Source: Anaerobacillus alkaliphilus (GTDB lineage Bacteria > Bacillota > Bacilli > Bacillales > Anaerobacillaceae). From it: a stretch of 64,000 nt of DNA. Made by a program: the position numbers and the translations under genes. The stretch spans positions 1-64,000 of the forward strand of contig NZ_QOUX01000037.1 in the NCBI RefSeq assembly GCF_004116265.1, given 5' to 3'. Positions 8,394 to 17,105 of this stretch are shown here, piece by piece. Numbering within the stretch: the stretch's first letter is position 1; every line of letters starts with the position of its first letter. The notes beneath the pieces are model-generated. The model searched no databases and had not been told where the DNA came from. It saw only the letters and a program-made list of their open reading frames with translations.

Positions 8394-8846
8394 TTGAATA
8401 CGATACATCATGAATTATGTCATGTTCATGAAAATAATGATCTAGCAAATATGGAGGAGTTTAAAGCGGAATTATATATAGAATCCAATACCATCGATAG
8501 CGTATTAAATGCACATGCAATGAACCTATTCAGTGAATATATTGTACCTAAGATGGCTGTTACTACTAAAGATCCATATAATATTATAGATAAAGATTTT
8601 TTAACAGATATAATAAGCTACATTCAAGAAGAAGTGAAAAAAGATATTCAAAAGTATTTAAATGGAGAGATAGATAAATTAATTTTTTTCGGGGAACTTC
8701 AATTAAAAACAAGTCATTTATTAAAGATCCTTTTGAATCTAGAATAAAAAGTGGACACCCCTTTATATTCTGACTCAGAGGAAAATTATGCTTTATTAAG
8801 AGATACAGAGGATAATGAAACTGACACTTTCTTTGGTTATCAGTAG
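8394..8846 (+). pseudogene. decayed gene with a HELCH zinc-peptidase-like motif
   Basis: The readable frame (8394-8747, TTG) begins with NTIHHELCHVHENN, that is, an HExxH zinc-binding motif within the first ten residues. In such peptidases this motif is normally internal, so the N-terminal half is missing. Two other frames give plausible C-terminal tails: one ending GHPFIF and one running to 8846 with SDSEENYALLRDTEDNETD. This indicates frameshifts near 8700-8755. The source may be an ImmA/IrrE-like metallopeptidase, but I cannot prove it. Confidence 0.4.
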
Positions 8847-8978
8847 ACAAATAAATTTTGAGGGGGGAGGCAAAATAGAGCTTCACCCCCTTATGGTTAC
8901 ACATTATCAGGGATAGTAACTTCAAATCTTAAAACTTCACTTGATAAAACCTGTGCTGTATCACTTAAATATACTAAT

Positions 8979-9309
8979 TTACTTTCCATGTAATAGGTGT
9001 TTTGCTAAGTACATGAAACGGATTTGCTCTTCTCTTAAAAAGTCATTCCCTTTTTTCCTCTCAGCAAAGAAGGAACTATTTGTATTAAACACAAATAAAT
9101 TGAGATTCTCGGTTCTAAAACCGTTTGCGTACCACTCTTTCATTAATCTTTGAATTTCCTTCATTCTATCCTTGCCAATGACTTCCGAGATAATATCGTT
9201 ATAGCGTTTGTATTTGGAAGTCTTTGAGAATAAGTCATATTCATCATTAATTACATAGAAACCTAACCTTCGAAAATAAGCCTCAGAGAGCCATTCTCCA
9301 AATCAGTAT
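8979..9309 (-). pseudogene. fragment of an unidentified gene (minus strand)
   Basis: About 107 codons are open on the minus strand, from just after an in-frame TGA (near 9309) to a stop at 8979. They read FGEWLSEAYFRRLGFYVIND at the start and end FMYLAKHLLHGK. The composition is protein-like, but no convincing start or RBS exists at the 5' end, so it is a 3' fragment of a larger gene. No family is recognised. Confidence 0.35.
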
Positions 9310-9461
9310 CCATTTTTTACACCAAGACTCTATTTACTGCAATATACTATCAGTTAAATAGTCTATATGCTTTATTAAAATTTTTTAATGATGAAAGATT
9401 TGCAAAAGATTTAGAAACAGGCAGAGATAAATACGAAGAGTTATCGAATGAATATATATAG
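9300..9461 (+). pseudogene. C-terminal fragment of an unidentified gene (plus strand)
   Basis: An open stretch of about 53 codons without a start reads SVSIFYTKTLFTAIYYQLNS and ends KYEELSNEYI before TAG at 9459. It has protein-like composition but no RBS or start. It abuts the oppositely oriented fragment at 8979-9309, as in a deletion junction. 9462-9817 shows no gene, only AT-rich sequence. Confidence 0.3.
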
Positions 9462-9817
9462 AATATGCAGGTTTAGTGCAAGAAAAATGAAATTGTGAAA
9501 AGATAGCGAAAATTATTAGTATCCTAAATATCTAATAGGAGAGGGAATAATATAGAAGAGATAAAAATTCAAGTCACTTCCTTATTCGATTGAAATTTCT
9601 TTTCCTATAGCCTCAAAATCGTGTTAATTTCTTAAAAAGTATCATTAATATTACAAGAGGACTTAAAGGTAAAAATGTTAGGTTTTTTTCTTATATAGTA
9701 GGATTTGCATAAATAATTGGGGAAAAGAAACCTTTTCACCAATTATTTAAGATTAATAATTACCTAACAGCGGTGGCATGTAATAAAGAGGAATTCCTAA
9801 AGAAAAGGGGTGTATAT

Positions 9818-10549
9818 ATGGGAATATTTCAAGAAGAGTTGATTAGAACTTTACATAACGTTTTTTACAAGTATTTAGAGAGGAAAGAAGAAAAGTACCT
9901 TATCAGAGGAGAACGTGTCAGACTTGTCCGAGGAACTATAACATCTGTGGCACATTTTTTTGAAGACGAGATAGGGAGGATCTTATATAAAGTGTTAGCA
10001 CCAGATTATTCTATTTTAGTAGATTATCCCATATCGTTTCCAGGAAAAAACAACCGTATTACACCTGATATTCTTATCATTAGGGATAAGACAATTATAA
10101 TGATCTTAGAGTTAAAGATAGACCTTGGATATGAGCAAATTAACTGGAGGGAAAAGAGGGCTGAGGTCTTATCTAAAATTAGTTCATTCAAGAATGAGAT
10201 GTATTATAAAGAAGTTATAAATGGAAAAAAAGAGTCATCAAAATTAAGTGCCATTGATAATGTCCCCTACGGAACTATTATTTTATCTCAAAAGAATGGT
10301 GGGATAAAAAGTAGAGACATTATAAATGAGTGCGTAGAAAAGAAATGTCATTCGGGTGAAATAGTACCATATTTTCATTTACTTCAGGATAAAAGTTGGC
10401 ATCCAAATGATTTTATTTCTACAGAACAAGTTGACCAATACTTTAATGAATTGATTAATGATTATTTAGATAATGAAATGCAGGATGCAATCACACAGGA
10501 TTGGAAGCGTTTAGAGAATTTTTTGAGAAAACATTTGGAATTTCAATAA
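9818..10549 (+). CDS. putative PD-(D/E)XK-type nuclease, stand-alone
   Basis: 243 aa from the ATG at 9818, preceded by AAAAGGGG at good spacing. A start 15 codons upstream (9773) has no RBS. The core has RITPDILIIRDKTIIMILELKID: an aspartate before a strand, then E-x-K at the end of the next strand (about residues 81 and 95-97). This matches the D...ExK catalytic arrangement of the PD-(D/E)XK nuclease fold. A basic, helical C-terminal half follows. It stands alone between decayed DNA and a divergent zinc-ribbon gene. I infer DNA or RNA cleavage in a defence or mobile-element context; the substrate is unknown. Confidence 0.6.
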   Translation: MGIFQEELIRTLHNVFYKYLERKEEKYLIRGERVRLVRGTITSVAHFFEDEIGRILYKVLAPDYSILVDYPISFPGKNNRITPDILIIRDKTIIMILELKIDLGYEQINWREKRAEVLSKISSFKNEMYYKEVINGKKESSKLSAIDNVPYGTIILSQKNGGIKSRDIINECVEKKCHSGEIVPYFHLLQDKSWHPNDFISTEQVDQYFNELINDYLDNEMQDAITQDWKRLENFLRKHLEFQ

Positions 10550-10585
10550 ATAAAATCATTTATAAATTCTAAATGACTTACTATA

Positions 10586-10777
10586 TTACCATGCAACAGC
10601 GTTTTTTAATCTTTCATTTTCTCTATTTACTAAGATTAATTTCTTCTGTATCACCTCGAACTTTACATAAGAATTGCAATCACAACATCTTAAAGTTAAA
10701 GTGTCACCGACCTCAATATCATTAATTTTACTTATATGTTTTTCACTACACTTAGGACATTCCCAATCTAAATTCAT
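10586..10777 (-). CDS. small zinc-ribbon protein
   Basis: 63 aa. The ATG at 10777 follows GGAGGGG with 6-nt spacing; an upstream start eight codons earlier lacks an RBS. Two cysteine knuckles, CPKC (near the N-terminus) and CCDC (about 25 residues later), predict a zinc ribbon. The remainder is a short beta-rich and charged tail. Such small zinc ribbons often bind nucleic acid or act as adaptors. It faces the nuclease gene tail to tail and diverges from the PHP-ATPase gene, so it could regulate the latter (inference only). Confidence 0.65.
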   Translation of the reverse strand: MNLDWECPKCSEKHISKINDIEVGDTLTLRCCDCNSYVKFEVIQKKLILVNRENERLKNAVAW

Positions 10778-10911
10778 AACTATCCCCTCCGTATAAAACA
10801 CATTTATTGTATTCTATTATTCTATTGGAATATTTAGGTTATCTAAAATTGTAAACTGATGTAAAATAAATAGTAGAAAAATGTAAAAACTTGTTATTAG
10901 GAGGAAAAATT

Positions 10912-13710
10912 ATGCTATCAAAAGGATCAACCTGGAGTAGATGGGATTTACATATTCATACACCTTTATCAATATGTAATGAATTTGGAGGAGATAGTGA
11001 AGAAAATTGGGAGAAGTACATATCCCATTTAGAAAATTTACCTGAAGATGTTGATGTTATTGGGATTAATGACTATTACTTCATTGAAGGATTTGAAAAG
11101 GTAATTCAATACAAAAAAGAGAAAAGTAGATTACTGAACATAAAAAAAATATTTCCAATAATCGAGTTTCGTATCGATAAGTTTTCAACTGCTTCTGAGT
11201 CGAAATTACAAAAAGTCAATCTACACGTTCTTTTTAAGATAGATGACAATAATTGGAAGAAAGAAGTAGAAAAGATAAAAACAGAATTTATTCAACAAAT
11301 AAATGTTACTCCTTTTCATCCAACTAAACCTTTAAGCAAACAGTCATTTATTGAGATAGCAGGAAATCTTAGAAATGGATTTGATAATTATGTACCTTCT
11401 GCAGATCAAATATTTAATTTGATTGAAAGTGATACTTGGAAGGATAGAGTAATAGTTTTTCTGGGTTATAAAGAATGGAATAATCTTGAAAAGGGCGGGC
11501 AATTAAAACCTTATAAAGAATATCTACTCAATAAGGCGGATGCTTTGTTTACTGCTTCACCTGATGACAATGTTACAAAGAAAGAAAGTATATTATCTGA
11601 GTTTGGAGGAAGTGTACTAATTCATTCTCAGGATATACATAAATATTCAGAATTAGAGGTTGAAAATTATAAGTGTTTTACTTGGATTAAAGCAGATAAA
11701 ACTTTTGAAGGGTTAAAACAAATAACATATGAACCAAAAGAAAGGATAAAGATACAGCAAAATAATCCATTTTTCGATGAACAAAAATCGGTTGTTTTAG
11801 ATAGCATAAAAATTGTGGACTCAAATAGTTGGTTTGGTAATCAAGAAATTCCTTTAAATTCAGGGTTAATAACCATCATCGGGGAAAAGGGATCAGGAAA
11901 AACTGCACTACTCGATTTATTGGCTATTGCTAACGATGAAGGTATTTATGAACCAGACGTGAAAAATTACTATTCTTTTTATAATAGAGCAAGGCAAGAA
12001 ATTAAAGATACTAAAGTTCATATGCGTTATTTAGGGAGTGAAGACCAAACTGTATATTGTTTAGATGGGGCAATTGCAAACACTGAAACAAATAGTCATG
12101 CTAAAGTAAGGTATCTTTCATTGAAAGAATTAGAGAGCTATGTTGATCAAAGAGATAAATTTCAATCCTTTATTAAAAGTATTATTCATACAAAATCACC
12201 TGAATTGAATAATTTTGAGGAAAAGATTGCTAAAGAGATAAATAAAATAAATGAAGTAAATAAAGCAATCCGCAAATTAGAGGAAAAAGTAAAAACACTA
12301 AAATCCCTTGAAGAAGCGTATCAAGGTAAACAATATGAAATAGATCTTCATATGAAAAACGAACCTAAAATTAAGACAAACTTTACAGAGGAACAAGAAA
12401 AGGAATATAAAGAACTAATAACAACAGAGCAAGATATAAACGCACTAATTAAGAAAAATAACCAATCAATAAGCCAATTAACTGATTTCAAAGCATGGAT
12501 TGTTGAGGAAGTTCATTCTATAGATGAACAATTCAAAAGTAAATTACATATAAAGGTAAACCAGTTAAGTAATGTAGAAGTCTCGTTATTGGATAAGGTC
12601 GGAATAGTAATAAATATTGAAGGACAAGAGAAAGTTGATGGAATCGTAAAAAAACTACAAGATGATAATCAAAAGCACTATGAAAAATTAGAAGAATTAA
12701 AGGTTAAAATAGTGCCTCTTGAAGAGATAAATCAGAACTCACAATCAGAACAGAAGAATACAAGAGCCTGGATTGAAAAAAAGAGCCAGTTAGAAGAAGA
12801 GTTAGAACAACTTGACCAACAAAAGAAAATATTAGATAGAGATAAAGAACAAATAATAGAACTACAAAAGAAAAGAAGAAGTGATTATTTAAACCTCATA
12901 AAAATAAAAATAGAACAAAAAGAAAAATATAAGGATTTGAAGACAGAATTAGAATCGGATCAAAATATTGGATTTAAAGTGAAGATAGAATTTGATTCAA
13001 AGAAGTTCTTAGAGAAGGAAGATGCAATAATCAACCATGGGTCAGGAAACTCAAAAGAAGGGATTAATGAAAGGTTACAAGAGATAGTTATTAACAAGGT
13101 AATCCAGATTGATGATGTTTTAAAAGAAGAAGATTTGCAACCAATAATTGAATTTATAGATAGTGTTGATAATGAGAATTTTGTAAATAATGTGTTTGGA
13201 GAAAAGAAAAACAAAGAAAACCTGTTGAAAAAAAGTTTTAATATTGAAGACTTTTATAATTGGATTTTTGATGATTATTACGATGTAAATTATTTTATTG
13301 AGTTTAAAGGGAAAGCATTAGAAACTTTATCACCTGGACAAAAAGGCTTAGTATTAATGAAGGTTTTCCTTAAATTAGATAGTAGTTCAAAACCATTATT
13401 GATCGACCAACCAGAAGATAACTTAGATAATAAATCAGTATTTAACGATTTGGTGAATGATTTTAGAGAGATAAAGAAAAAACGCCAAATAATTATTGCA
13501 ACTCATAATCCTAACCTGGTTGTTAATACGGATAGTGAACAAGTAATTGTAGCATCGTTCGAGGATAACAATGGTAATGGAGATAACCCCAAAATCGTAT
13601 ATCATGCAGGCTCACTGGAGGATAATGATATTCGTAGCAAAGTATGTGACATTTTAGAGGGAGGGAATATTGCTTTCCAGAAGAGGGAAGTAAGATATTC
13701 TTTGAAATAA
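10912..13710 (+). CDS. PHP-domain / SMC-like ATPase fusion (TrlF/Ppl-like)
   Basis: 932 aa. The ATG at 10912 follows TTAGGAGGAAAAATT, a strong RBS. The N-terminus begins with a PHP phosphoesterase signature WDLHIHTP (11-18), and further metal-ligand candidates HVLF and HSQD occur in the first 250 residues. An ABC/SMC-type ATPase follows: Walker A GEKGSGKT (about 324), charged coiled coil (about 437-683), signature LSPGQKG (about 806), Walker B LLIDQPED (about 829) and H-loop ATHNP (about 864). PHP plus SMC-like ATPase is the architecture of proteins named TrlF-family AAA-like ATPase and, from memory, of the Ppl anti-phage protein. The next gene is a nuclease-like protein 20 nt away. I infer an ATP-controlled phosphoesterase acting on nucleic acid or nucleotides. 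Confidence 0.82.
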   Translation: MLSKGSTWSRWDLHIHTPLSICNEFGGDSEENWEKYISHLENLPEDVDVIGINDYYFIEGFEKVIQYKKEKSRLLNIKKIFPIIEFRIDKFSTASESKLQKVNLHVLFKIDDNNWKKEVEKIKTEFIQQINVTPFHPTKPLSKQSFIEIAGNLRNGFDNYVPSADQIFNLIESDTWKDRVIVFLGYKEWNNLEKGGQLKPYKEYLLNKADALFTASPDDNVTKKESILSEFGGSVLIHSQDIHKYSELEVENYKCFTWIKADKTFEGLKQITYEPKERIKIQQNNPFFDEQKSVVLDSIKIVDSNSWFGNQEIPLNSGLITIIGEKGSGKTALLDLLAIANDEGIYEPDVKNYYSFYNRARQEIKDTKVHMRYLGSEDQTVYCLDGAIANTETNSHAKVRYLSLKELESYVDQRDKFQSFIKSIIHTKSPELNNFEEKIAKEINKINEVNKAIRKLEEKVKTLKSLEEAYQGKQYEIDLHMKNEPKIKTNFTEEQEKEYKELITTEQDINALIKKNNQSISQLTDFKAWIVEEVHSIDEQFKSKLHIKVNQLSNVEVSLLDKVGIVINIEGQEKVDGIVKKLQDDNQKHYEKLEELKVKIVPLEEINQNSQSEQKNTRAWIEKKSQLEEELEQLDQQKKILDRDKEQIIELQKKRRSDYLNLIKIKIEQKEKYKDLKTELESDQNIGFKVKIEFDSKKFLEKEDAIINHGSGNSKEGINERLQEIVINKVIQIDDVLKEEDLQPIIEFIDSVDNENFVNNVFGEKKNKENLLKKSFNIEDFYNWIFDDYYDVNYFIEFKGKALETLSPGQKGLVLMKVFLKLDSSSKPLLIDQPEDNLDNKSVFNDLVNDFREIKKKRQIIIATHNPNLVVNTDSEQVIVASFEDNNGNGDNPKIVYHAGSLEDNDIRSKVCDILEGGNIAFQKREVRYSLK

Positions 13711-13730
13711 GGACAATGGGAGAAAGAAAA

Positions 13731-14705
13731 ATGATTGAAACTTATTTAGACTTATTAAACCAATTAAAAGAAAAAGGCATAAGCGATATTGAGCCAATGC
13801 TGAAAAAAGTAAAGCACCCAAGAGTTATAGGAGATATGTTTGAGGGACTCACAAAAAGTATTCTCAATGAGGCAATTTTTAAAGAGTTTAACTTAAAAGT
13901 AGTGCGGGGCTTTATAGAAAATACAGATGGTAACAAAAGTGAAGAAATAGACTGTATGATAGTAGAAGGAGAAGGAGAAAAAATCGCCTTTACAGAAGAC
14001 TACTTTTGGAAATTAGAGAAAGTTATAGCTGTAGTACAAGTAAAAAAAAATCTGCATGGTAAAGACTTGAAGGAAGGGTTTGAAAACTTACAATCTGTTT
14101 ATAAGATATCCGAGCCTAAAGAAAATTGGGAATTCGACTTATTGAAGGATTCATATGAGAACCTATTTAACGAAGAAATCCCGTATTTTAATGATGTATC
14201 GAAGTTCCCTTTTCATAAGCAACTCGTTTACCATACTTTGATAAAAGAGGTACTTTTACCGCCAAGAATTATCTTTGGCTATAGTGGTTTTAAATCTGAA
14301 GCAAATCTTAGAAAATCAATAATGGATCATTTGAGCCAAAACATAATGGTGAAAAACCACAGTGTTGCGAGTATGCCCAATTTAATCTTATGTGGGGAAT
14401 TTTCTTTAATAAAGATGAATGGTATCCCCTTTAATGGAAAAATTGATTCCGATAATTATTGGCATTTTTATGGCTCTTATAATGAAGCACCACTATTATT
14501 ATTGTTAGAAATTTTATGGACAAGATTAGCGTATAAATATAAAATATCCCCTAAAATATTTGGCGAAGACTCAACACTGCAATTAATAAGACCTTTAATA
14601 AAAGCCAAAGGAGTTGAAAAACCAAGTAAGGGGTGGTTAATGCAGGAAATAAAATTTAGTAGGAAACAATTATCCCAAATGAAAAATAAAGTCACAAAAA
14701 GTTAG
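13731..14705 (+). CDS. DUF6602-like PD-(D/E)XK nuclease, partner of the PHP-ATPase
   Basis: 324 aa from the ATG at 13731, preceded by GGGAGAAAG; an in-frame ATG at 13716 is possible but has a poorer RBS. Residues 30-105 show GDMFEGLTKSIL, VVRGFIENTDGNKSEEIDCMIV and VIAVVQVKKNL. These supply the E, D and (Q/E)xK positions of the restriction-endonuclease-like fold and resemble the DUF6602 consensus. The usual ExK is here QVK, as in several active nucleases of this fold. The start lies 20 nt after the PHP-ATPase stop, so the two form an operon. Two-gene ATPase-nuclease pairs are common in phage defence. It is the last gene before the right island end. Confidence 0.65.
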   Translation: MIETYLDLLNQLKEKGISDIEPMLKKVKHPRVIGDMFEGLTKSILNEAIFKEFNLKVVRGFIENTDGNKSEEIDCMIVEGEGEKIAFTEDYFWKLEKVIAVVQVKKNLHGKDLKEGFENLQSVYKISEPKENWEFDLLKDSYENLFNEEIPYFNDVSKFPFHKQLVYHTLIKEVLLPPRIIFGYSGFKSEANLRKSIMDHLSQNIMVKNHSVASMPNLILCGEFSLIKMNGIPFNGKIDSDNYWHFYGSYNEAPLLLLLEILWTRLAYKYKISPKIFGEDSTLQLIRPLIKAKGVEKPSKGWLMQEIKFSRKQLSQMKNKVTKS

Positions 14706-14893
14706 ATATACATGGCTAAAATAAGCAGGATTAAAAGCAAGGATCTAATAAGAAGGAAAATGAGAAAAAATAGCGAATATACTTATTAAGCACGCAGAGG
14801 TATCGAATCGTGTGCGGGGGTAAAAGAGAAAGAGTGAAAAAATCGACTCTTCCCCTTGTTCCTATTGGCTTTCTTTCCCTAACTCCTAAAAAT

Positions 14894-14949
14894 GCGACTC
14901 AAAATCGTGTTCCTCTGGAGTGTCGTTTCGACCCCGACCACCGGTACCA
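14894..14949 (+). pseudogene. 3' remnant of the native tRNA-Leu(CAA)
   Basis: The sequence starts in an anticodon stem-loop (CGACTCAAAATCG, anticodon CAA at 14900-14902). It continues through a long variable arm, a T arm (GTCG-TTTCGAC-CCGAC type) and the acceptor 3' strand CACCGGT, and ends with A and encoded CCA. There is no D arm or 5' acceptor strand upstream. This is what a tRNA gene looks like after an element integrates within it. The missing 5' strand would have been GCCGGTG-type, unlike the GCCGAGC of the tRNA at 1977. Confidence 0.8.
14932..14947 (+). repeat. 16-bp direct repeat, right end of the island (attachment-site-like)
   Basis: CCCCGACCACCGGTAC, identical to 2188-2203. It is the T-arm/acceptor 3' part of the tRNA-Leu(CAA) remnant. 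Confidence 0.75.
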
Positions 14950-14981
14950 TCTACATAATTTGATTAACTTATAAAGGTTAG

Positions 14982-15022
14982 AACTCAGAAAAGTTGTTAA
15001 ACCAACGTTTCTGAGTTTTTTA
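14982..15022 (+). terminator. probable original terminator of the rrn-tRNA operon
   Basis: Perfect 10-bp stem AACTCAGAAA/TTTCTGAGTT with an inner GTTG/CAAC helix, followed by a T run. It lies 33 nt after the tRNA-Leu(CAA) remnant, where the tRNA operon should end, and was evidently displaced by the island. From here to 15408 (about 385 nt) no gene is seen; the stretch is AT-rich with no clear regulatory signal. Confidence 0.75.
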
Positions 15023-15408
15023 TATTAGAAAAATGGATTGAAAAAGTTAAGATATGAATTTGTTTAACCAAAATGTTATACAAGGTATTTCTCAAATTAC
15101 CATTGCTTTAAATTTTGAGAAAAATACAGTACCTAGGTTGATCGTATACATACGAGAAATCCTATAGTTTACGCTATTGATAGCTTTAATTTTCTATACT
15201 AGACTGATTGGTAGTGAGCTCAAATGGTAAAATAAATTATGTCTGGACGCGGTTACTTTACTTTACTTATATCTAACCTATAGAAAGAGTAGTGATACTT
15301 TTAGCAAGGTACAGAAAATTCTTAATTTAGCGATGAGCCCCCAATAGTAACCCAGATTTTAATAAAAATAGCTATTTAACCGAAAAATCTTACTTAGAGG
15401 TGAAAGCA

Positions 15409-16959
15409 ATGAAAACATTTCAAAATCCGATTTTACCTGGGTTTTATCCAGATCCATCTATTTGTAGAGTAGCTGAAGACTATTACTTAGTGACTTCTTC
15501 TTTTGCTTATTTTCCAGGTGTACCTATTTTTCACAGCCGTGATTTGGTGAATTGGCAACAGATTGGCCACGTTTTAGATAGACCTTCACAACTTCCTTTA
15601 GATGGGCAAGGCGTATCAAGAGGTATTTTTGCACCTACCATTCGTTTTCACAATGGAGTTTATTATATGATAACGACGAATGTAGGTGAGGGAGGAAATT
15701 TTGTTGTTACCGCAACGAATCCTGCGGGGCCTTGGTCTGATCCGTATTATTTGGATGCACCGGGAATTGATCCATCTTTATTTTTTGATGATGATGGAAA
15801 AGCTTATTACCACGGGACACGTCCTGCACCAGAAGGGGAAAAATATAGCGGTAACTGGGAAGTTTGGCTGCAAGAGTTTGATCTGGAAACTATGACATTG
15901 GTGGGAGAAGCAATAGGATTGTGGCGAGGTGCATTAAGGGATGTGATCTGGCCTGAAGGTCCACATATCTACAAGATAGATGGCTATTATTATCTTATGA
16001 TTTCTGAGGCCGGGACAGGTCATCACCATGCTGTTTCCATTGCCCGTAGTGAAGCGATCACTGGTCCTTACGTTGGGAATCCAGGTAACCCAATTATGAC
16101 TCATCGACATTTAGGCAAAGATTATCCAATTGTAAATGTTGGTCATTTTGATTTAGTGGAAACACAAAATGGTGAATGGTGGGCAATTGGGCTAGCCTCG
16201 CGTATTTATGGTGGCTATTATCGTAATCTCGGTAGAGAGACGTTCCTGCTTCCGGTAAAATGGGAAGATGGTTGGCCAATCATGAGTCCAGGAACAGGGA
16301 AATTAGATATGTCGTACCCGATTCCTCAGTTACCTGAAACAAAGTCTTCTATTAGGCCAGCGTGTGAGCATTTTGATGAGGATAAACTAGATTTCAGTTG
16401 GAACTTTCTACGCACTCCTAGGGAAGAGTTTTTTAGCTTATCAGAACGTCCGGGGTATTTACGATTAAAACTTCGCCCAGAAGCCATCACAGATCTTGCT
16501 GTACCAAGTTTTGTAGGGAGAAGGCAACAGCATATTAATTTTGCGGCTTCTACATATATGGAATTTATCCCAACGAATGTTGGTGAGGCTGCTGGTATTG
16601 TTCTATTACAAAATGATCAATATAATTTTCAGTTTATATATACAAATAACGGAGATAGTAACGTCATTCGCCTGGTTAAATATGAAGATGGAAAAGAAGA
16701 GGTTCTAAAGGAGGTATCTGTAAATGCCTCTGCACTATATTTAAAAGTGGAAGCATATGGCCAAGATTATAGCTTCTACTATGGGGTAACTTCTAAAGAC
16801 TACCAACTTTTTATCGGAAATGTAGACGGAAGAATATTAAGCACAGATGTTGCTGGTGGATTTGTTGGCACAGAGCTTGGCTTATACGCGAGTGCTAATG
16901 GTAAAAGTAGTACAACTACAGCAGACTTTGACTGGTTTGAATACTTAGGATTAGATTAA
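15409..16959 (+). CDS. glycoside hydrolase family 43 beta-xylosidase
   Basis: 516 aa, ATG at 15409 after AGAGG; a GTG three codons upstream overlaps the RBS. The N-terminus NPILPGFYPDPSICR holds the GH43 catalytic base aspartate. The pKa-modulating Asp lies in PGIDPSLFFDDDGK and the acid Glu in WPEGPHIYK. The C-terminal 200 residues form a beta-sandwich like the GH43_C2 domain of XynB-type enzymes; length and order fit that subfamily. It has no signal peptide, so it acts in the cytoplasm, releasing xylose (or arabinose) from imported oligosaccharides. It stands alone, without an adjacent sugar transporter or xylose regulator. The nearest terminator is at 17056. Confidence 0.9.
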   Translation: MKTFQNPILPGFYPDPSICRVAEDYYLVTSSFAYFPGVPIFHSRDLVNWQQIGHVLDRPSQLPLDGQGVSRGIFAPTIRFHNGVYYMITTNVGEGGNFVVTATNPAGPWSDPYYLDAPGIDPSLFFDDDGKAYYHGTRPAPEGEKYSGNWEVWLQEFDLETMTLVGEAIGLWRGALRDVIWPEGPHIYKIDGYYYLMISEAGTGHHHAVSIARSEAITGPYVGNPGNPIMTHRHLGKDYPIVNVGHFDLVETQNGEWWAIGLASRIYGGYYRNLGRETFLLPVKWEDGWPIMSPGTGKLDMSYPIPQLPETKSSIRPACEHFDEDKLDFSWNFLRTPREEFFSLSERPGYLRLKLRPEAITDLAVPSFVGRRQQHINFAASTYMEFIPTNVGEAAGIVLLQNDQYNFQFIYTNNGDSNVIRLVKYEDGKEEVLKEVSVNASALYLKVEAYGQDYSFYYGVTSKDYQLFIGNVDGRILSTDVAGGFVGTELGLYASANGKSSTTTADFDWFEYLGLD

Positions 16960-17055
16960 CTTTCGTTTAGAGTGCCTGACCGCAGTTATGGTAAAGCATT
17001 CACACGAGACGGTCTAGTTTTCCTGATCCATAAATAATTGAAGTTATTGCTTAAC

Positions 17056-17093
17056 ACAAAAGCGCTATGACAAATGTATCATAGCGCTTTTGT
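17056..17093. terminator. bidirectional terminator
   Basis: Perfect 15-bp stem ACAAAAGCGCTATGA/TCATAGCGCTTTTGT, with T-rich tracts in both directions. It serves the converging GH43 and MFS genes. Confidence 0.8.
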
Positions 17094-17105
17094 AACGTTT
17101 GAAAT

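Larger units (their letters stand above)
2188..14947. mobile_element. tRNA-Leu-targeted genomic island with defence-like genes, no integrase seen
   Basis: The block is bounded by a 16-bp direct repeat of a tRNA-Leu 3' end and lies at the end of the rrn-tRNA cluster. It carries a TerB/BrxD/BrxHI-like operon, two PD-(D/E)XK-type proteins, a PHP-ATPase and several broken genes, all of accessory character. No integrase, relaxase or phage structural gene is visible, so the element appears immobile or was moved by an enzyme elsewhere. The true left border may include the tRNA at 1977, because that tRNA is also atypical. Confidence 0.7.

Noticed and set aside
8941-9153. Plus-strand 70-codon frame
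   Set aside because: It is the complement of a more protein-like minus-strand fragment (8979-9309) and has no RBS.
2188-14947. Prophage or integrative conjugative element
   Set aside because: No integrase, relaxase, capsid, portal, lysis or replication gene was found in the block.
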